Source: Faecalibacillus faecis
GTDB lineage: Bacteria; Bacillota_I; Bacilli_A; Erysipelotrichales; Coprobacillaceae
Assembly: GCF_003024675.1 (NCBI RefSeq)
Contig: NZ_PYLP01000002.1
Coordinates: 206,257 to 270,256, forward strand
DNA: 64,000 nucleotides
Direction of reading: 5' to 3'
The position numbers and the translations under genes were made by a program. The notes under the pieces are model-generated. The model was given only the letters and a program-made list of their open reading frames with translations. It ran no database searches and had not been told where the DNA came from. Of this stretch, positions 34,773-44,982 are shown in pieces. Numbering within the stretch: the stretch's first letter is position 1; each line of letters begins with the position of its first letter.

Positions 34773-35738
34773 CTATCGTTTTGATTTATCGTAAGGTATT
34801 CCTGAAGCCTTAGGGGCAGCAGAATTTTTAGAAGTAAAGGCTAATAAAATTAATGTTGCTACATAAGGAATTAATTTATAAACAACACTAGGGAAACCTA
34901 ATGCTGATAAAAACGGAATTGCTGTATAGGTATAAGCAAGTGTCTTCATAATACCAAAGAATAATGAGGCTGCTGCAATACGATAAGGTTGCCAGTTACC
35001 AAAGATCAAGATAGCTAGTGCTAAAAACCCATATCCACCAACATCACTGTTAAATACAGTTGAAATTGGAATGATGTAGATAAGACCACCCATACCACCT
35101 AAAAATCCTGATAATAGAACACCAATATAACGATATTTATAGACACTTACACCAGCAGCATCTGCAGCTTGAGGATTTTCTCCACAAGCACGTAATCTTA
35201 AACCAGCTCTTGTTTTATTTAAGAAAATAACTGATAAAATCAAAATAATAATTCCAAGATAAGTTGTAATGTAAGCACCTTTAAATAAGATAGGTCCTAA
35301 AATTGGAATTTGTGATAAAACAGGAATCTCATGAATTCTAAATGTATTAGAAAAAGGTACACTTGAATTTCCATTAAAAATTAATTTAGCTAAGAAAAGT
35401 CCCAATCCAGGAGCTAACATATTAATTGCAGTCCCTGAAATCGTTTGATCGGCTTTCAAGTTAATTGCTGCAAAAGCATGAAGTAAACTTAATAAAGCAC
35501 CAAAAACACCTGCAACAATTAAAGATAAAATTAATAGTAATTGAGGATTTAATGATGTATTTGCTAATTGCATTAAATAAATGAAATAAACACCTACAAA
35601 TGCTCCCCCAATCATAATTCCTTCCAACGCAATATTAACAACACCGCTTCGTTCACTAAACATTCCACCTAAAGCAACTACTAAAAGAGGAATCGTAAAG
35701 ACTAATGTTTGATTTAAGACATTTAAAATAATATCCAT
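34773..35738 (-). CDS. BMP-family nucleoside ABC transporter permease 2
   Basis: 321 residues, about eight to nine membrane helices, branched-chain/BPD_transp_2 permease fold with LRACGENPQAADAAGVSV and GFLGGMGGLIYI. It starts on the stop of permease 1 (one-base overlap). With the BMP lipoprotein and double ATPase it forms a nucleoside importer like Bacillus NupNOPQ. Nucleoside specificity is inferred from the family and position, not shown. Confidence 0.9.
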   Translation of the reverse strand: MDIILNVLNQTLVFTIPLLVVALGGMFSERSGVVNIALEGIMIGGAFVGVYFIYLMQLANTSLNPQLLLILSLIVAGVFGALLSLLHAFAAINLKADQTISGTAINMLAPGLGLFLAKLIFNGNSSVPFSNTFRIHEIPVLSQIPILGPILFKGAYITTYLGIIILILSVIFLNKTRAGLRLRACGENPQAADAAGVSVYKYRYIGVLLSGFLGGMGGLIYIIPISTVFNSDVGGYGFLALAILIFGNWQPYRIAAASLFFGIMKTLAYTYTAIPFLSALGFPSVVYKLIPYVATLILLAFTSKNSAAPKASGIPYDKSKR

Positions 35739-36829
35739 TATTCTTGACCTCCTTCAACAGCAACTTCTTTTTTATGTTTTTTCTTCTCACGATTTTGTAA
35801 ATATAAACGAATCATTAAAGCAAATGAACTAAAGTAAATAATAACCGCTGAAATGACATCAATGATTTCCACTGGAATATTACATGCTTGCATATAATTA
35901 CCACCAACATTGATGTATGAAACAAATAATGCTGCTAAAATACAACCAAGTGGACTATTCATTCCTAGAAGTGCAACAGGTATTCCGTTAAATCCTTCAG
36001 GAAGTGTAACTTCTGCAGTTGTAAAGGCTCTACCCGTACCACCAATATAAACAAGTCCACCACCGATACCAGAAAAGAATCCCGAAATAACCATAGATAA
36101 AATAACAATTTTCTTTTCAGACATACCTGCATAGCGACTTGCTTCTGGATTATAACCACATGCTTTTAGTTCATAGCCAAAAGTTGTTTTGTTTAAAATG
36201 ATGTAAGCGACGACACATAAAGCAATCGCAATAATAATTCCACCGTTAACATCTGAACCTGGGAAAATATGGTTTAATCCCATTTTGGGAACAGCAATTT
36301 TAGATGTTTGTGAACGAGCACCAGCTGAATCATAGATAAAAGCTTTAACTCCTTCAATAACAAGATACATTCCAATATAATTAAACATGATACCAGAAAT
36401 AACGATATTTACATTTCTATATGCTTTTAAAATTCCTGGGATCAATGCCCAAAGAGCTCCCGCTAAACCAGCAGCAATTAAACAAATAATCCATAATAAT
36501 GAGTCAGGGACAGTTTGATAAAGCGTATTTGCAAGAAATAACGCTACAAAACCACCTACTGTATATTGTCCAGTTGTCCCAATATTAAAGTTTCCGCATT
36601 TAAAGGCAAAAGCCACAGAAAGACCTGTCATCATGATTGGAATTGCTGAATAAAGTACTTGTCCTGTACTTCTTAATCCTTTATAAAAACCACCAGATAA
36701 CATAATTCCCATCGCTCTAAATGCTTGAGATGGATTTGCAATTAAAATGACAATAAATCCAATAAGTAATCCAATTAAAATAGCAAGTAAAGAAGCTATC
36801 AGATTTTGTTTAGATTCGCTATTTTTCAT
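35738..36829 (-). CDS. BMP-family nucleoside ABC transporter permease 1
   Basis: 363 residues from ATG at 36829 (GAGGTGA upstream; a GTG nine bases earlier lies inside that site). Ten or so membrane helices. EAA-like loop ELKACGYNPEASRYAGMSE. The Lys/His-rich cytoplasmic tail NREKKKHKKE ends the protein. It overlaps the ATPase gene by 11 bases. Confidence 0.9.
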   Translation of the reverse strand: MKNSESKQNLIASLLAILIGLLIGFIVILIANPSQAFRAMGIMLSGGFYKGLRSTGQVLYSAIPIMMTGLSVAFAFKCGNFNIGTTGQYTVGGFVALFLANTLYQTVPDSLLWIICLIAAGLAGALWALIPGILKAYRNVNIVISGIMFNYIGMYLVIEGVKAFIYDSAGARSQTSKIAVPKMGLNHIFPGSDVNGGIIIAIALCVVAYIILNKTTFGYELKACGYNPEASRYAGMSEKKIVILSMVISGFFSGIGGGLVYIGGTGRAFTTAEVTLPEGFNGIPVALLGMNSPLGCILAALFVSYINVGGNYMQACNIPVEIIDVISAVIIYFSSFALMIRLYLQNREKKKHKKEVAVEGGQE

Positions 36830-38351
36830 ATCCTTCACCTCGTTTACTTCCTGACATATAAAGTCCTAATTCTTTTTCATCAATTTGTTTTGGATCTAAA
36901 TTAGCAACGATTTCACCTTCATACATAACTAAAATACGATCTGAAACATTCATAACTTCATCTAACTCTAAAGAAACAAGTAAGACTGCTTTATTGTCAT
37001 CTCTTTGTTTAACAAGTTGTTTATGAATAAATTCAATTGCTCCAACATCTAATCCACGTGTTGGTTGAACTGCAATCAATAAATCAGAATTTGATTCAAC
37101 TTCCCTAGCAATGATGGCCTTTTGTTGATTTCCTCCTGACATACCCCTCGTAATAGATTTAGCACCTTCACCTGAACGTACATCATATTTATCAATCAAT
37201 TGATTTGCAGTTTCATACATCTTATCAAACTTAATAAACCCTTTATTTTGATATTTAGGATCAAAATAATCCTTTAAAATAAAGTTTTCTGCAAGATTAT
37301 AGTCCAAAACAAGACCATGTTTATGACGATCTTCTGGAATATGAGCTATTCCTTTTAATGTACGTGAACGAATACTGTCATGTGATAAATCTTCCCCATT
37401 TAATAAAATTTGTCCACTATTATGTTTAATTAATCCTGATAAAGCATAAACAAGCTCTGTTTGTCCGTTTCCATCAATACCCGCAATACAAACAATTTCA
37501 CCACGGCGGACATCAAAAGATACATTATTTAAAACATTTTTAGAAGAATGTGCAGGTTTATAGCACAAGTCTTTTACTTCTAGAACAGTATCTCCTAATT
37601 TTGGTTCATCTTTTTCAACGATGAAATTAACTTTACGTCCAACCATTAATTCAGATAATTTTTCTACAGGAGTTGAAGCAACATCAACTGTATCAATATA
37701 TTTACCTTTTCTTAAGATTGTACAACGATTCGCAACTGCTTTAATTTCATTTAACTTATGCGTAATGAAAATAATTGATTTACCTTCTTTAACCAAATCC
37801 TTCATAATAAGCATAAGTTCTTCAATTTCTTGTGGTGTTAAAACAGCAGTAGGTTCATCAAAAATTAAAACGTTATTATCTCTAAATAACATTTTTAAAA
37901 TTTCTACTCTTTGTTGCATTCCTACAGTAATATCCGAAATTAAAGCATCTGGATCAACATTTAATTTATATTTTTCAGATAATTCAACAACTTTTTTACG
38001 TGCTGTATCTTTTTGAATAAAAGTATGTTTTGTTTCTTCTATCCCTAAAATAATGTTTTCTAACACTGTAAAGTTATGTACAAGTTTGAAATGTTGATGC
38101 ACCATACCAATATTATATTTATTGGCATCATTTGGATCATTGATTTCAACAGGTTCTCCATTTATTTTTATTTGTCCTTCATCTGGTTGATATAAACCAA
38201 ACAAAATAGACATCAGCGTCGATTTTCCGGCACCATTTTCTCCTAACAATGCATGTATTTCACCTTGTTCTACTTGTAAGGTAACATTATCGTTTGCTTT
38301 GATACCAGGAAACTCTTTCGTTATATTAAGCATTTCTATTGCATATGACAT
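36819..38351 (-). CDS. BMP-family nucleoside ABC transporter, double ATP-binding protein
   Basis: 510 residues from ATG at 38351 with GGGGG 7 bases before. Two ABC domains: the first has Walker A GENGAGKSTL and Walker B NVLIFDEPTAVL; the second has a less canonical Walker A (GIDGNGQTELVYAL) and MSGGNQQKAIIARE plus AVQPTRGLDVGA. This tandem with a degenerate second site is typical of the nucleoside/ribose class. It energises the two permeases. Confidence 0.93.
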   Translation of the reverse strand: MSYAIEMLNITKEFPGIKANDNVTLQVEQGEIHALLGENGAGKSTLMSILFGLYQPDEGQIKINGEPVEINDPNDANKYNIGMVHQHFKLVHNFTVLENIILGIEETKHTFIQKDTARKKVVELSEKYKLNVDPDALISDITVGMQQRVEILKMLFRDNNVLIFDEPTAVLTPQEIEELMLIMKDLVKEGKSIIFITHKLNEIKAVANRCTILRKGKYIDTVDVASTPVEKLSELMVGRKVNFIVEKDEPKLGDTVLEVKDLCYKPAHSSKNVLNNVSFDVRRGEIVCIAGIDGNGQTELVYALSGLIKHNSGQILLNGEDLSHDSIRSRTLKGIAHIPEDRHKHGLVLDYNLAENFILKDYFDPKYQNKGFIKFDKMYETANQLIDKYDVRSGEGAKSITRGMSGGNQQKAIIAREVESNSDLLIAVQPTRGLDVGAIEFIHKQLVKQRDDNKAVLLVSLELDEVMNVSDRILVMYEGEIVANLDPKQIDEKELGLYMSGSKRGEGYEK

Positions 38352-38415
38352 TAAGCTTCCCCCTTTTCGATACAATTATACATGAATTTGTATCTGTAGA
38401 AAAGTTTTTTCATAA

Positions 38416-38441
38416 TAAAAAACGCCAGATTACTCTGACGC
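38416..38441 (-). terminator. Internal terminator between binding protein and ABC genes
   Basis: On the minus strand GCGTCAG/CTGGCGT (one T-G pair), a 6-base loop and T6. Partial read-through would leave the binding protein in excess over the membrane complex. Confidence 0.7.
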
Positions 38442-38449
38442 AATTTATC

Positions 38450-39511
38450 TTATTCAAAATTAACTGTTAAATTATCGAATGAAATACCTGAAGGATCTCC
38501 AGTTTTTTCATTAACATCAGCAGAAGATTTTAATTCTAAAGAACCATCTTTGATTTTTTTATCAACAGCATCATGGTCTTCTTTAGAGAAGTTCTTTAAT
38601 AATCCTGGATAAACAATTCCACCAGTATTTTTTAATATAATTGTTTTTCCACCTTGGAATTTATCTTTCTTATAAGCATTTAATGCTTCAATAGTAGCAC
38701 CTTTTACATCTTTTAATGCAGAAGTAACAACAGTATCAGAATCACCACTTTGGTCAGTATCTACACCAATAGTGTATTTACCAGCTTCTTGTCCAGCGGC
38801 AAAAATTGAGTTACAAATTTGTCCACCACATGAGAAGATGACTTCAGTTCCACCTGCATACCATGATGAAGCTTTAGATTTGATATCTGGTGATTCAGAG
38901 AACGTACCAGTATATGTATAGTTAACAACAACATTAACGTTCATTTCTTTAGCAGCATCACTTGCTCCTTGAAGGTAACCAACACCATAGTTTTCTACAG
39001 CTGGTAAAGCCATACCACCCATGAATCCTAATTTAGTATACCCTTCTTTAACTGCAGCATATCCTGCAACATATCCAGATTCTTGTTCAGAGAATAAATA
39101 ACTTACTGTGTTATCTCCAACCTTTGTTTCTCCACTACCATCTTTTTGTGGTTCAAAGTCGATTGTAACGAATTTTACATCAGGATATTTTTCTTGAGCT
39201 TGATATAAAGCACCTGAGAAGTTAAATCCTGGAGTTACAACAACTTTAGCACCATTATCTACTGCATCATCAATTGTAGACAATAATCCTGCTTGGTCAG
39301 TGTCTTTTGGTGCGTAATATTTATATGTAATATCATTTTTTTCACCAAATTCTTTAACACCTTCATAAGCAGATTGGTTGAATGATTTATCAGTAACTGA
39401 TCCAGAGTCAGTGATCATTGCGATTTCATAAGTATCATCGCCACCACTAGTACATCCAGTAGCACCAAAAATCATTCCTAAGCATAAAATACTTGCGAAA
39501 AATTTTTTCAT
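38450..39511 (-). CDS. BMP-family substrate-binding lipoprotein
   Basis: 353 residues. A lipoprotein signal peptide ends in a lipobox with Cys20 (FGATGC). The BMP domain follows (EIAMITDSGSVTDKSFNQSAYEG..., VVVTPGFNFSGAL, IFSCGGQICNSIFAA). BMP proteins (PnrA/Med family) bind purine nucleosides. It is first in the transporter operon, separated from the ATPase gene by an intrinsic terminator. A TACAAT -10 lies upstream. Confidence 0.93.
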   Translation of the reverse strand: MKKFFASILCLGMIFGATGCTSGGDDTYEIAMITDSGSVTDKSFNQSAYEGVKEFGEKNDITYKYYAPKDTDQAGLLSTIDDAVDNGAKVVVTPGFNFSGALYQAQEKYPDVKFVTIDFEPQKDGSGETKVGDNTVSYLFSEQESGYVAGYAAVKEGYTKLGFMGGMALPAVENYGVGYLQGASDAAKEMNVNVVVNYTYTGTFSESPDIKSKASSWYAGGTEVIFSCGGQICNSIFAAGQEAGKYTIGVDTDQSGDSDTVVTSALKDVKGATIEALNAYKKDKFQGGKTIILKNTGGIVYPGLLKNFSKEDHDAVDKKIKDGSLELKSSADVNEKTGDPSGISFDNLTVNFE

Positions 39512-39585
39512 ATTCTTCTTCCTCCATTTAATTTTTCCTATACTATTGTAACATTAAAAAAAACATTTGAAAATAATAAACACAA

Positions 39586-39606
39586 TAAAAACGGCAAATG
39601 CCGTTT
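39586..39606 (-). terminator. ftsK terminator overlapping its stop
   Basis: AAACGGCA/TGCCGTTT then TTTA on the minus strand. The ftsK TAA at 39605-39607 overlaps the stem. Confidence 0.7.
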
Positions 39607-41914
39607 AGATTTCTTCTTCACTATAGCCACGAATATAAACTTCTCTTGGTTTTGAACCAATTTGTGGACCAATAACTCCATCTGATTCTAACTGATCAAT
39701 TATTCTTGCCGCCTTATTATAACCAATTCTAAATTGTCTTTGAAGTAATGATGTGCTTGCTTTTTGTGCCTGAATAACAAAAGCACGACACATTTCATAT
39801 TCTTCATCTTCTTGTTCTTCTTTAGAGGCAGCACCAGACGAAATTGGTTTAACATTTGTATAGCGTTCATCGTAAGAAGCTTCTTGTTGTTTTGTTGTAA
39901 AATAAGTGATTGCTTCAACTTCGCTGTCATCCACGTATGCCCCTTGAACACGAATTGGAGAGTTAGAACCCATCGGTAAAAAGAGCATATCTCCTTTTCC
40001 TAAAAGTTTTTCTGCTCCTGTACAATCAAGAATTGTTCTAGAATCAATACTTGAAGAAACAGCAAAAGCAATCCTTGAAGGAATATTTGCCTTAATAACC
40101 CCAGTAATAATATCAGTCGATGGACGTTGAGTTGCCACAATCAAATGGATACCAGCCGCACGCGCTAATTGGGCAATACGCATAATGCAATCTTCCACAT
40201 CTTTACTAGCAACCATCATTAAATCAGCAACTTCATCAAGAATAACAACAATATATGGTAATTTTTCAAGTTGATGATCCTTATCATTTTCTTGATTTTT
40301 CTTTTCTATATATTGATTATAAGTTTCTATCTTACGAACATTTGCCCCCGCAAATAAATCATAACGTCTTTCCATTTCAGCAACTGTTTCGCGAAGTGTA
40401 GCCGCCGCCTTTTTAGGATCCGTAACAACAGGTGCCAATAAATGAGGGACCCCATTATAATTTGACAATTCAACCTTTTTAGGATCGACTAAAATAAGTT
40501 TGACTTCATCAGGTTTCGCACGCATTAAAATACTGCTGATAATAGTATTAACACAAACAGATTTACCTGAACCAGTTGCTCCAGCAATAAGTAAATGCGG
40601 CATCTTATTAAGTTCTGCATAAATAACTTGTCCGTTAACATCTTTTCCTAAAGGAACAACGAGTTTATTATCTTTATATTTTTCTGGAATATTTTTAAAT
40701 ACTTCTTTAAAAGAAACCATTGATGAAACTAGATTAGGAATTTCAACACCTACTGCTGGTTTTCCAGGAATCGGTGCTTCAATACGAATATCTTTAGCAG
40801 CCAGTGCAAGTTTGATATCATCTTGTAATGACATGATTTTATTGACTCTTGTTCCTGTTTCTAATTTTAATTCATATTTTGTTATAGAAGGTCCTATAGA
40901 AATATTATTAATAGAAGCATGGACACCAAATTCATTTAAAACTGCCGTTAATCTTTCAGCACTTTCCACTGCATGATTTTTATTTTCACCTTGTTTCTTA
41001 TTGACAACATTATGTAATAAAGTAACAGGTGGTAATTGATAATGATCATTTTTTTCAGGTAGAACCGTTTCTAAATCAGCAGTTTTTTCTTGATCAAAAC
41101 CAGTATCTTCAACAATCGGATCTTCTAATTCTTTCATTTCTTCTATTTCTATTTTTGGTTTTTTATCAACAATATCAATTTGTTGATTTTCTTGATTATA
41201 AGCTAACCTTTGTGAAAGAGAAGCATCTTCTTTTTCTATTTCTTCAAAATACGTTGGTGTGATATCTTCTTCATCTTCAAAAATATCATCATCGAAAAAA
41301 GCAGTTTTACTTTGCTTTTTCTTAAAGAAATCGCTGAAATATGTGGAGCTATTTTTTAGAGATGTTTTTGTTTTATCAAAATTCATCTTTGCCTTCTTTT
41401 GAATTTCTTTTTTATGTTCAAAATAGAACTTACTTCCTAATAATATAATTCCTACAATAATAATAAATACCGCAGCAATGATTGAACCCACATAATCAAA
41501 CAATGCCGACAAGCATCCATAAAGAAGCGCCCCAATAAACCCACCACGATTTAAGGGCATTTGTGAAATATAACTTTGAATCACTTTCATTCCTTTAAGT
41601 GTTGGTGTTGCTGAAATAAAAATCGTTACTCCAACGAGTAAAAAATAAATACCAACTGCTTTAGGACCATTAAATTTTGGATAACTTGCTTTAAAAACAA
41701 TATAACTAAAAACACTAATCAACAATAAATAGACAATGCCATTTAAATTACCAAAAAGATAACTAAAGATATAATCTAAATGTTCACCAATAAAACCGAG
41801 CTGCATCGCTGAAATAATAAGAAGAAAAATAACGAATAGACAAACAATTCTTAATTTTAATTCTTCACTTATTTGATCTTGTTTACTTTTTCTTTTTCTA
41901 CTTGTCTTTGCCAT
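39605..41914 (-). CDS. ftsK: DNA translocase FtsK/SpoIIIE
   Basis: 769 residues: four N-terminal membrane segments (about 20-165), a short charged linker (about 190-290), a RecA-like motor with GATGSGKSVCVNT and VVILDEVADLM, and a C-terminal winged-helix gamma domain (LLQRQFRIGYNKAARIIDQL) that reads polar DNA motifs. It pumps chromosomal DNA through septa at division and, in spore formers, into the forespore. It is linked to rnj and dpa genes as in Bacillus spoIIIE, so the sporulation role is plausible. Confidence 0.93.
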   Translation of the reverse strand: MAKTSRKRKSKQDQISEELKLRIVCLFVIFLLIISAMQLGFIGEHLDYIFSYLFGNLNGIVYLLLISVFSYIVFKASYPKFNGPKAVGIYFLLVGVTIFISATPTLKGMKVIQSYISQMPLNRGGFIGALLYGCLSALFDYVGSIIAAVFIIIVGIILLGSKFYFEHKKEIQKKAKMNFDKTKTSLKNSSTYFSDFFKKKQSKTAFFDDDIFEDEEDITPTYFEEIEKEDASLSQRLAYNQENQQIDIVDKKPKIEIEEMKELEDPIVEDTGFDQEKTADLETVLPEKNDHYQLPPVTLLHNVVNKKQGENKNHAVESAERLTAVLNEFGVHASINNISIGPSITKYELKLETGTRVNKIMSLQDDIKLALAAKDIRIEAPIPGKPAVGVEIPNLVSSMVSFKEVFKNIPEKYKDNKLVVPLGKDVNGQVIYAELNKMPHLLIAGATGSGKSVCVNTIISSILMRAKPDEVKLILVDPKKVELSNYNGVPHLLAPVVTDPKKAAATLRETVAEMERRYDLFAGANVRKIETYNQYIEKKNQENDKDHQLEKLPYIVVILDEVADLMMVASKDVEDCIMRIAQLARAAGIHLIVATQRPSTDIITGVIKANIPSRIAFAVSSSIDSRTILDCTGAEKLLGKGDMLFLPMGSNSPIRVQGAYVDDSEVEAITYFTTKQQEASYDERYTNVKPISSGAASKEEQEDEEYEMCRAFVIQAQKASTSLLQRQFRIGYNKAARIIDQLESDGVIGPQIGSKPREVYIRGYSEEEI

Positions 41915-41953
41915 AACTTCACCTTCTTCCCTATCTTATTTTAAAAAGAAAAC

Positions 41954-41977
41954 AAAAGCAAGTTTAAACTTGCTTTT
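41954..41977 (-). terminator. rnj terminator: perfect 24-bp palindrome
   Basis: AAAAGCAAGTTT/AAACTTGCTTTT overlapping the rnj stop (41976-41978), with a T-rich stretch following on the minus strand. Confidence 0.75.
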
Positions 41978-43670
41978 ATAATTCAATAATAACTGGTAAA
42001 ATCACAGGTCTTTTTCCTGTTTCTTTGATAATATAACGATTTGCCTTATCTTTGATTGTTTGACGAACATCGCGAATATCACCATTATCATCTTTTTTAT
42101 AAGCTTCTAATTCTTTTTCAGCCATTTCAATAATAGCTCTAACAATGTTTTCAGAGTCTTTTAAATAAATAAATCCTCTTGTTTGAACATCCGTATTTGC
42201 GACAATTTCTTTTGTTTTACCATCAATTGTCATCCCAATAATAACGACACCATCATTTTGAAGTTGATTACGATCATCAATAACTTTAACACCAACATCA
42301 CCAATACCTAATCCATCAATCATTACATCTTCAATTGTAATCGAATCACGATAATCTTGAAGTTTACCATCATTAAATGTAATGATTTCGCCATTATCTA
42401 CAATAATAATATAATCATCTTTAATACTCATTTTTTTGGCAACATCACTTACTGCCACAAAGTGTTGATATTCTCCTTTAATAGGAATAAAGTATTTTGG
42501 ATTTAAAATTTGAATTAAAACTTTAATATCTTCTTCACTTGCATGCATTGATTGAAGTTCTTTATTTTTTAACACATGAATTTGTGTGTCTGTTTTATAC
42601 AATTCATTTATTGCACGATTTGCGATTTTTTCTGTACCAGGAAGTACAGGAGAAGCGACAATAAATGTATCACTCTCTTGTAATTTTAATTTTTCATCCC
42701 CTCCATCAATAATATCTAAAATATCATGATATATACGACGTGGACTACCACTTAATAAGACAACGAGTTTATCCATATTCTTTTTATCACTAATAGCCTT
42801 ACTATCAGCTATATATGATGGATGAATATCTAAAATTGGTCTTTTTGTATGACGGGCAATTCGCATTATTGTATTGGTATTATCATATTTATCACGTCCA
42901 TAAAAACAAATTTTGCGATTATATTTCTTAGCAAGTTGGGCAATTTCTTGTGTTCTAAAAGCATTTTGAGCGTAACTTGAAATAATAATTCTTCCTGTTG
43001 CATCTTCAAAAATACTTTCAATCTTATCTGTTAATTTATGTTTTGGTGACGTATAACCATCATTTTTTGAATAAGAAGATTCACATAGAAGAGCTAAGAC
43101 CCCTTTTTTGCCAATTTCCATCATCTTTTGAATATTACATCTAAATCTTTCAGGTGCTCCGAAATCTATTATAAATTCACTACTATAGACAACATAACCA
43201 TTTGGTGTTAGAAATGCGAGTCCAACGCTTCCTGGGATTGAATGAGTTATTGGGAAAAATTCAACAGTAACACCCGCTACTTTTATTGTTGCATTCATAT
43301 TAACTCTTTTTATTTTATATTTATAAGAAACATGAGAATGTCGCATATATCTTTGTAAAAGCTGATCAATAAGATCTGCTGTCAAATCAGTCGTATAAAT
43401 AGGCACATTCACTTCTTGTAATAAATAAGGAAGTGCCCCCATAACATCATCATGACCATGAGTAATAAAAATAGCTTTAATTTTATCTTTATTTTCTTTT
43501 AAATAATCAAAGTTAGGAATAATAACATCTACTCCTAATTTATCCACTTCTGGAAATCTATATCCAGCATCAATAATAAACCATTGATCATCTATCTCTA
43601 GGCAATACATACTTTTGCCATTTTCTGCTTGACCCCCAATAGGAGTAAGCTTTACTACACTTTTATTCAT
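41976..43670 (-). CDS. rnj: Ribonuclease J
   Basis: 564 residues. Metallo-beta-lactamase core with THGHDDVMGALPYLL (zinc ligands), the beta-CASP domain with HASEEDIKVLI, and the C-terminal domain. RNase J is a 5'-3' exo- and endonuclease in mRNA decay. Its position between dpaB and ftsK/spoIIIE matches Bacillus rnjB, but one cannot tell J1 from J2 from this window alone. In the metal motif an Asp replaces the usual Leu after HGH (HGHDD), the normal catalytic form with the extra variation noted. Confidence 0.9.
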   Translation of the reverse strand: MNKSVVKLTPIGGQAENGKSMYCLEIDDQWFIIDAGYRFPEVDKLGVDVIIPNFDYLKENKDKIKAIFITHGHDDVMGALPYLLQEVNVPIYTTDLTADLIDQLLQRYMRHSHVSYKYKIKRVNMNATIKVAGVTVEFFPITHSIPGSVGLAFLTPNGYVVYSSEFIIDFGAPERFRCNIQKMMEIGKKGVLALLCESSYSKNDGYTSPKHKLTDKIESIFEDATGRIIISSYAQNAFRTQEIAQLAKKYNRKICFYGRDKYDNTNTIMRIARHTKRPILDIHPSYIADSKAISDKKNMDKLVVLLSGSPRRIYHDILDIIDGGDEKLKLQESDTFIVASPVLPGTEKIANRAINELYKTDTQIHVLKNKELQSMHASEEDIKVLIQILNPKYFIPIKGEYQHFVAVSDVAKKMSIKDDYIIIVDNGEIITFNDGKLQDYRDSITIEDVMIDGLGIGDVGVKVIDDRNQLQNDGVVIIGMTIDGKTKEIVANTDVQTRGFIYLKDSENIVRAIIEMAEKELEAYKKDDNGDIRDVRQTIKDKANRYIIKETGKRPVILPVIIEL

Positions 43671-43748
43671 TATTTCCTCCTTTAAATTTATTTCTTATTT
43701 CGTTTTCTTTGTTTCTATTCTAACAAATAATTCATAAAAGAAAAAGTC

Positions 43749-44339
43749 TCATTTCTCTTTCTTTAAAAGAAACAACGGTTGCAATTGTTTATCAACAAGT
43801 GCATTGATCATTGTTTGAATGATTAAATCATTCTTTGCAATCAAACTATTTGGTTTTTTAAAAATATCATCTTGAAACATAGGAACAAGATAAAAATGTT
43901 TTGTATTTAATATTTTCATCATATTCATACCACTCGTTGAAAGTAAGTCATTACTACATAGACCTAAAACAATATTTTTTTGATTACGAAGTGTCGACTT
44001 AACTGCCATCGTTACTGCATTATCATTAATGCCATGCGCTAATTTAGCAAGTGTATTGGCACTACACGGATAAACAACCATCATATCTAACGGAAGTTGG
44101 GGACCAAACACTTCTGCTTCAACCACATCTGTAACCACTTTTTTACCAATAATTTTTTCAACTTGTTCAATAAATTTATTTGCTTTAAAAAAACGTGTAT
44201 CTTCTTTAAAGACATTTTCACTTACAAAAACATAAAGATCCACAGGGTAAGACTTTAATTCTTTTAAAAACAAAAGACAAGATTTAAGTGAACAAAACGA
44301 TCCTGTAATTCCTATTCCAATTTTCAATCCCTCAAACAT
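43749..44339 (-). CDS. dpaB: Dipicolinate synthase subunit B
   Basis: 196 residues, flavoprotein (Flavodoxin-like/UbiX) fold: KIGIGITGSFCSLKSC at the N-terminus, VVYPCSANTLAKLAHGINDNAVTMA and PLDMMVVYPC. DpaB with DpaA makes dipicolinic acid, the calcium-chelated spore-core solute. The start overlaps dpaA by 8 bases. This supports a spore-forming host. Confidence 0.9.
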   Translation of the reverse strand: MFEGLKIGIGITGSFCSLKSCLLFLKELKSYPVDLYVFVSENVFKEDTRFFKANKFIEQVEKIIGKKVVTDVVEAEVFGPQLPLDMMVVYPCSANTLAKLAHGINDNAVTMAVKSTLRNQKNIVLGLCSNDLLSTSGMNMMKILNTKHFYLVPMFQDDIFKKPNSLIAKNDLIIQTMINALVDKQLQPLFLLKKEK

Positions 44340-44937
44340 GGTTCATCACTTCTTGAATCGCAAAATACATTATAAGTGCTGCTTCATAAGGAAAAGAGCG
44401 TTCAGGAACATTACGTATCGATTGATAATTTTTTAAATGCAGAGTTTGTGCTAAATCAATAATTTTTTGATAAGAAACATTTTGATAATTAATGACCGCA
44501 CACGGTATTGTATTAATAATCAAATCATACGTACCTTTTAGATTTACAAAATCAATATGTTTATAATTTTGTATGATTTGATCATAATCTTTATAATTTC
44601 TATTACATATTGTAACAATATACTGTTTTTTTAAAAGATTTGCAAGTTGCTTTCCTAAATCACCATAACCTAAAATTAAAATAGAATGCGTATCTTTTTT
44701 TTGACTTACCAATAAATACGTTCCTATTGCTGTAAGCATATTATTTAAATGACGGAAATGGTAATTTTGATTAAGTGAGACAAGTGAAAAAACATTCTTT
44801 CTACTTAACTTTTGATCTTTCACAAAATAAAAATCTGCTTCATCTTCTATAGAATCCACAATCTCAACACCATTTTCTAAAAATAATTCCTTTAAATAAG
44901 CACTTCTTTGATCATATACATAAATATACCCTTTCAT
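44332..44937 (-). CDS. dpaA: Dipicolinate synthase subunit A (short form)
   Basis: 201 residues from ATG at 44937 (GAGGTGGCAT immediately before). An NAD(P)-binding Rossmann domain is visible: SILILGYGDLGKQLANLL then TICNRN and DLIINTIPCAVI. Bacillus DpaA is about 297 residues; this one keeps the Rossmann half and a reduced N-terminal domain, and the C-terminus ends soon after. Pairing with dpaB in an overlapping operon is the main reason for the call. It lies at the upstream end of the rnj-ftsK block. Confidence 0.8.
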   Translation of the reverse strand: MKGYIYVYDQRSAYLKELFLENGVEIVDSIEDEADFYFVKDQKLSRKNVFSLVSLNQNYHFRHLNNMLTAIGTYLLVSQKKDTHSILILGYGDLGKQLANLLKKQYIVTICNRNYKDYDQIIQNYKHIDFVNLKGTYDLIINTIPCAVINYQNVSYQKIIDLAQTLHLKNYQSIRNVPERSFPYEAALIMYFAIQEVMNHV

Positions 44938-44982
44938 ATGCCACCTCAATATAGTATATGAAAGGGTGTGCTATCCGTGCAA

